A DNA stretch of 33,947 nt, from positions 1-33,947 of the forward strand of contig JAHZGA010000009.1 of assembly GCA_019421005.1 (NCBI GenBank), in the 5' to 3' direction. The notes under the pieces were generated by a model, which worked only from the letters and a program-made list of their open reading frames with translations, was not told the DNA's origin and did no database searches. Numbering within the stretch: position 1 is the first letter of the stretch; the number at the start of each line of letters is the position of its first letter. The position numbers were made by a program, and so were the translations under genes. The DNA is from a bacterium (lineage in GTDB: Bacteria; Bacillota_I; Bacilli_A; RF39; UBA660). Shown piece after piece: positions 31,647-33,947 of the stretch.

Positions 31647-33221
31647 TTATACACTAAACTTATAAACTATATCTACATTTTTGTCTTTATCAACAATTAT
31701 TTTATCTACTAATATAAATAATAATTCTCTAGTAGGTTTTTTCATACTAATTAATTCTTTGATTTTTCGTTTTATTTCTTCATCATTATGTTTTTTAGGA
31801 ACTTCATTAATAGAATTTTCTAATTCTTTTATTCTAGAATTATATGTCCTTATTAGATTTTCTGTGTTAGAAGATAATCTTGTATAAGTATCAACTGAGA
31901 TTATCCCATTATATTTATCTTCATATAAAGCATCTATTTTTAGTTGTAGTTCTTTGATATTACTTTCTAATTGTTGTTTTTCTATAATCAAATCTTCCTT
32001 GTTATCCTTCTCACTTTTTACATTAGATACTAAACTATCAATATCAACTTTTTCTATATACTTTTTACAAGTTTTTTTGATTTGATTTAAAACTACTTTT
32101 TCAAAACTATTATACTCTGAAAAGTGTGGTTCACATAATCTTTGTCTTGGACTTCTAGAATATTTGTTGCAATTTATAGACCAGTAATTGCGTTTTTCTC
32201 TATAACTAACCGTTAGCTTATTACCACACTCTTTGCAATAAAGTAAGCCCTCTAATAGCCTCTGTGGACGGTTTAATTTTACTGTTCTAGTTCTATTAGC
32301 ACTTGTCTGTATTTGATTAAATATTACTCTATCTACTAATGGTTCATGAGTATTTTCTACAATTATCCAATATTCACTAGAAAGACATATTCTCTTTTGT
32401 GACTTATAGTTTAATTTTGTTTGAACATTTTGAATCATATCACCAGTATACATCCTATTTTTTAATATTTTATTAATCGTACTACAAGTCCAGATATATC
32501 CATTTATTTGTCTTTTTGATTTTTTTATTTGTTTATATGCACTTGGTGTTGGAATATTCTCATTATTTAATCTTTCAATTATATCTGATATTTTATCTCC
32601 TCTTGATACTTCATTAAATATTCTTTTTACTATCCATGCTGTATCTGGGTTTGGCACTAGATGTCCTTTATCAAGTGGATCTCTCATATACCCAAAACTT
32701 GGTTTACTACCTATAAACTTACCTTTCACTTTTTTATCTCTTAATATTGATTTTATTTTTTTTGATGTATCTTTACTAGTCATATCATTAAATAAAGCTT
32801 TGAAAGGTGCTATATCATTATTTGCAGAATCTAGAAAAGTATCTACATTATCTAGTATAGATATATATCTAACTTTCTTTAATGGAAAATATTGTTCTAT
32901 ATAATAACCACACTTAATATAATCTCTACCTAATCTTGATAAATCTTTAGTTATGACACAATTTATTTTTTCATTTTCTATGTCTTCAAGTAATCTTTTA
33001 AATGATGGTCTATCAAAGTTAGTCCCTGAATATCCATCATCAACATACTCATCAGTTAAAACAAATCCATTATCCCTTAAATAATTCATAATCAAACTTC
33101 TTTGATTTAGTACACTCTCACTTTCAGACTCTCTTTTATGTGCTTTATCCTCATCCTCTTGCGATAACCTTATGTATATTCCTACATTATAAAATGATGG
33201 TGGTTTTACTGTGCTATACAT
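31647..33221 (-). CDS. Large serine recombinase, TndX/TnpX type, element 2
   Basis: This 524-aa transposon recombinase resembles TndX (Tn5397) and TnpX (Tn4451). The catalytic domain has nucleophile Ser20 in VGIYIRLSQEDED, DDGYSGTNFDRPSFKRLLED and VITKDLSRLGRDYIKCGYYI. The recombinase domain contains GSKPSFGYMRDPLDKGHLVP. A zinc ribbon follows (LLYCKECGNKLT...NCNKY, with CEPH), then a coiled coil (about residues 405-480, KQQLESNIKELQLKIDALYE). AAAGGAG is just before the ATG. It belongs to the element that splits the amidase gene and is the obvious candidate for that insertion and its excision. Confidence 0.93.
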   Translation of the reverse strand: MYSTVKPPSFYNVGIYIRLSQEDEDKAHKRESESESVLNQRSLIMNYLRDNGFVLTDEYVDDGYSGTNFDRPSFKRLLEDIENEKINCVITKDLSRLGRDYIKCGYYIEQYFPLKKVRYISILDNVDTFLDSANNDIAPFKALFNDMTSKDTSKKIKSILRDKKVKGKFIGSKPSFGYMRDPLDKGHLVPNPDTAWIVKRIFNEVSRGDKISDIIERLNNENIPTPSAYKQIKKSKRQINGYIWTCSTINKILKNRMYTGDMIQNVQTKLNYKSQKRICLSSEYWIIVENTHEPLVDRVIFNQIQTSANRTRTVKLNRPQRLLEGLLYCKECGNKLTVSYREKRNYWSINCNKYSRSPRQRLCEPHFSEYNSFEKVVLNQIKKTCKKYIEKVDIDSLVSNVKSEKDNKEDLIIEKQQLESNIKELQLKIDALYEDKYNGIISVDTYTRLSSNTENLIRTYNSRIKELENSINEVPKKHNDEEIKRKIKELISMKKPTRELLFILVDKIIVDKDKNVDIVYKFSV

Positions 33222-33399
33222 TGTTCTCCTTTCTACTATATAGCATCTTGTTTGCCGATTCCATTATAACTCTCTTACCATCATTTGTGTCATTTATTTT
33301 ATTATTTTCATCTTTATATTTAAGTATTAAACATACATATTCTTGTAATAAAGTCGATATATCTTTACCATCATTTTTGAATGTTTCAGTTATTATCAT
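33214..33399 (-). CDS. Small protein upstream of the element 2 recombinase, 61 aa
   Basis: A short ORF (MIITETFKNDGKDISTLLQE...) overlaps the recombinase start by 8 bp. I know no family for it, but small ORFs coupled to TndX-type recombinases are common. The helix-rich, charged sequence has no membrane segment. The ribosome site (AGGGGTAGG) is about 4 nt before the ATG. It may control recombinase translation through coupling. Confidence 0.6.
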   Translation of the reverse strand: MIITETFKNDGKDISTLLQEYVCLILKYKDENNKINDTNDGKRVIMESANKMLYSRKENNV

Positions 33400-33947
33400 A
33401 CCAACCTACCCCTTTTGGTTTCATACTTAAATATATTCCTAAAACTTAAATTTATATTACTTCTACATCTTATAAATCACTCCTCCTTAATAAGATTTTT
33501 ATTGTTTTTATATAAATTTGGGTACATAACTTATGACTTCAATTCTCTAATTTTCTAAATATTCCGTGTGTTTATTTTTAGCAGGATAACGATGGCTGAC
33601 AAACAACTTCCCAGTGGGGAGTTTAACCCTATTTTAAAGGGCTTATGAAAGAATACTTTGTCATACATTAAAATATTTGTCATACTATTGGGTTAACTAA
33701 AAACAACAAATTTTGTATCAAAAATAGCTGTTTGGTACACAAATGGTTATACATTTGTCATACTTTTGGGTTAACAAAATTGTAATTTTGTGCCCTCCTT
33801 TCACACATAAATCATCTTTTTTAGGTACCTTAATTATTTATTTTTTTATAATTTCTTGGTACATACTTTTTGTTTATATAATTTTTGATAACAATTCCTC
33901 CCATAATAAAGTCAAGTATTTTAATACAAAACTTTATAAAATTTTCT
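33400..33947. other. Repeat-rich noncoding stretch of element 2
   Basis: No gene is supported in these 548 bp. They hold a GC-richer block with two hairpins: AACTTCCC/GGGGAGTT at 33605-33623, and CCCT/AGGG at 33627-33641. Three copies of a TTTGTCATAC motif follow. G-rich ribosome-like sequences on the minus strand (near 33792 and 33896) are not followed by usable frames with normal starts. It could be a leader, an origin of transfer or a recombination control region for the genes on its left. Confidence 0.5.
33657..33775. repeat. Iterated TTTGTCATAC repeats
   Basis: A 23-bp repeat starting ATTTGTCATAC and ending TTGGGTTAAC is present at 33675-33697 and 33753-33775 with one mismatch, 78 bp apart. 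The core TTTGTCATAC also occurs at 33657-33666. All copies have the same orientation. Confidence 0.7.

Noticed and set aside
33643..33670. Eight-codon leader peptide frame ATG AAA GAA ... TAA after AAAGGG
   Set aside because: It reads M-K-E-Y-F-V-I-H and has a ribosome-like site, but no downstream plus-strand gene is visible in the window to be attenuated, and it overlaps the repeat array.

Overview
The window looks like chromosome from a low-GC (roughly 25-30% G+C by eye), Gram-positive, spore-forming-lineage bacterium (Bacillota, probably an uncultured gut-type Bacilli/Erysipelotrichia-like lineage; the exact taxon cannot be fixed from sequence alone). Support: a dacB-spmA-spmB-rluB sporulation block, a complete GerA-type germinant receptor set (A-C-B order), a full-length CwlJ-like cortex hydrolase, and ribosome binding sites of the AGGTGAT/AAGGAGG type. 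TGA is a genuine stop here (ATGA overlaps at dacB/spmA and at the response regulator/kinase pair), so the standard bacterial code applies.

Layout. 1-16.2 kb is host chromosome: a membrane-anchored protein of unknown function, a small [4Fe-4S] ferredoxin that seems to start with ATT, rluB-spmB-spmA-dacB, a degraded BspA-like LRR remnant, a P-type cation ATPase, a tandem-HTH regulator, gerA-gerC-gerB, and a complete Bce-type peptide-antibiotic detoxification module (response regulator, intramembrane-sensing kinase, ABC ATPase, FtsX-type permease). Both Bce promoters carry an exact TTACA-N4-TGTAA dyad.

16.2-26.5 kb is a mobile element. It carries a large serine recombinase preceded by a resolvase-domain-only protein and a small unknown protein, a zinc-ribbon protein, a Hin/Tn3-type resolvase, then cargo: a membrane KAP P-loop NTPase, a macro-domain protein and a PD-(D/E)XK-like nuclease. 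At the right end are an Xre regulator and an HUH-type replication initiator with a small partner and a direct repeat. It lies against the 3' side of a tRNA-Trp gene. The KAP/macro/nuclease cargo is the best candidate for an undescribed (probably anti-phage) system, although each gene seems to have its own promoter or terminator.

26.7-29.0 kb is a restriction-modification island: a promoter with a 28-bp dyad, a ribbon-helix-helix-like regulator broken by a one-base slip in an A7 run, a C5-cytosine methyltransferase, and a convergent Bpu10I-like endonuclease. 29.1-30.6 kb returns to host sporulation/cell-wall genes: cwlJ and the C-terminal part of an amidase with four LysM repeats. The amidase is cut at about 30.58 kb by a second element, which runs off the right edge. 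That element brings an Mrr-type restriction enzyme, whose stop codon lies at the junction, a TndX/TnpX-type large serine recombinase, a small upstream ORF and a repeat-rich noncoding stretch. Three separate DNA-targeting or candidate defence loci within 15 kb make 16.2-33.9 kb a defence-rich mobile region.
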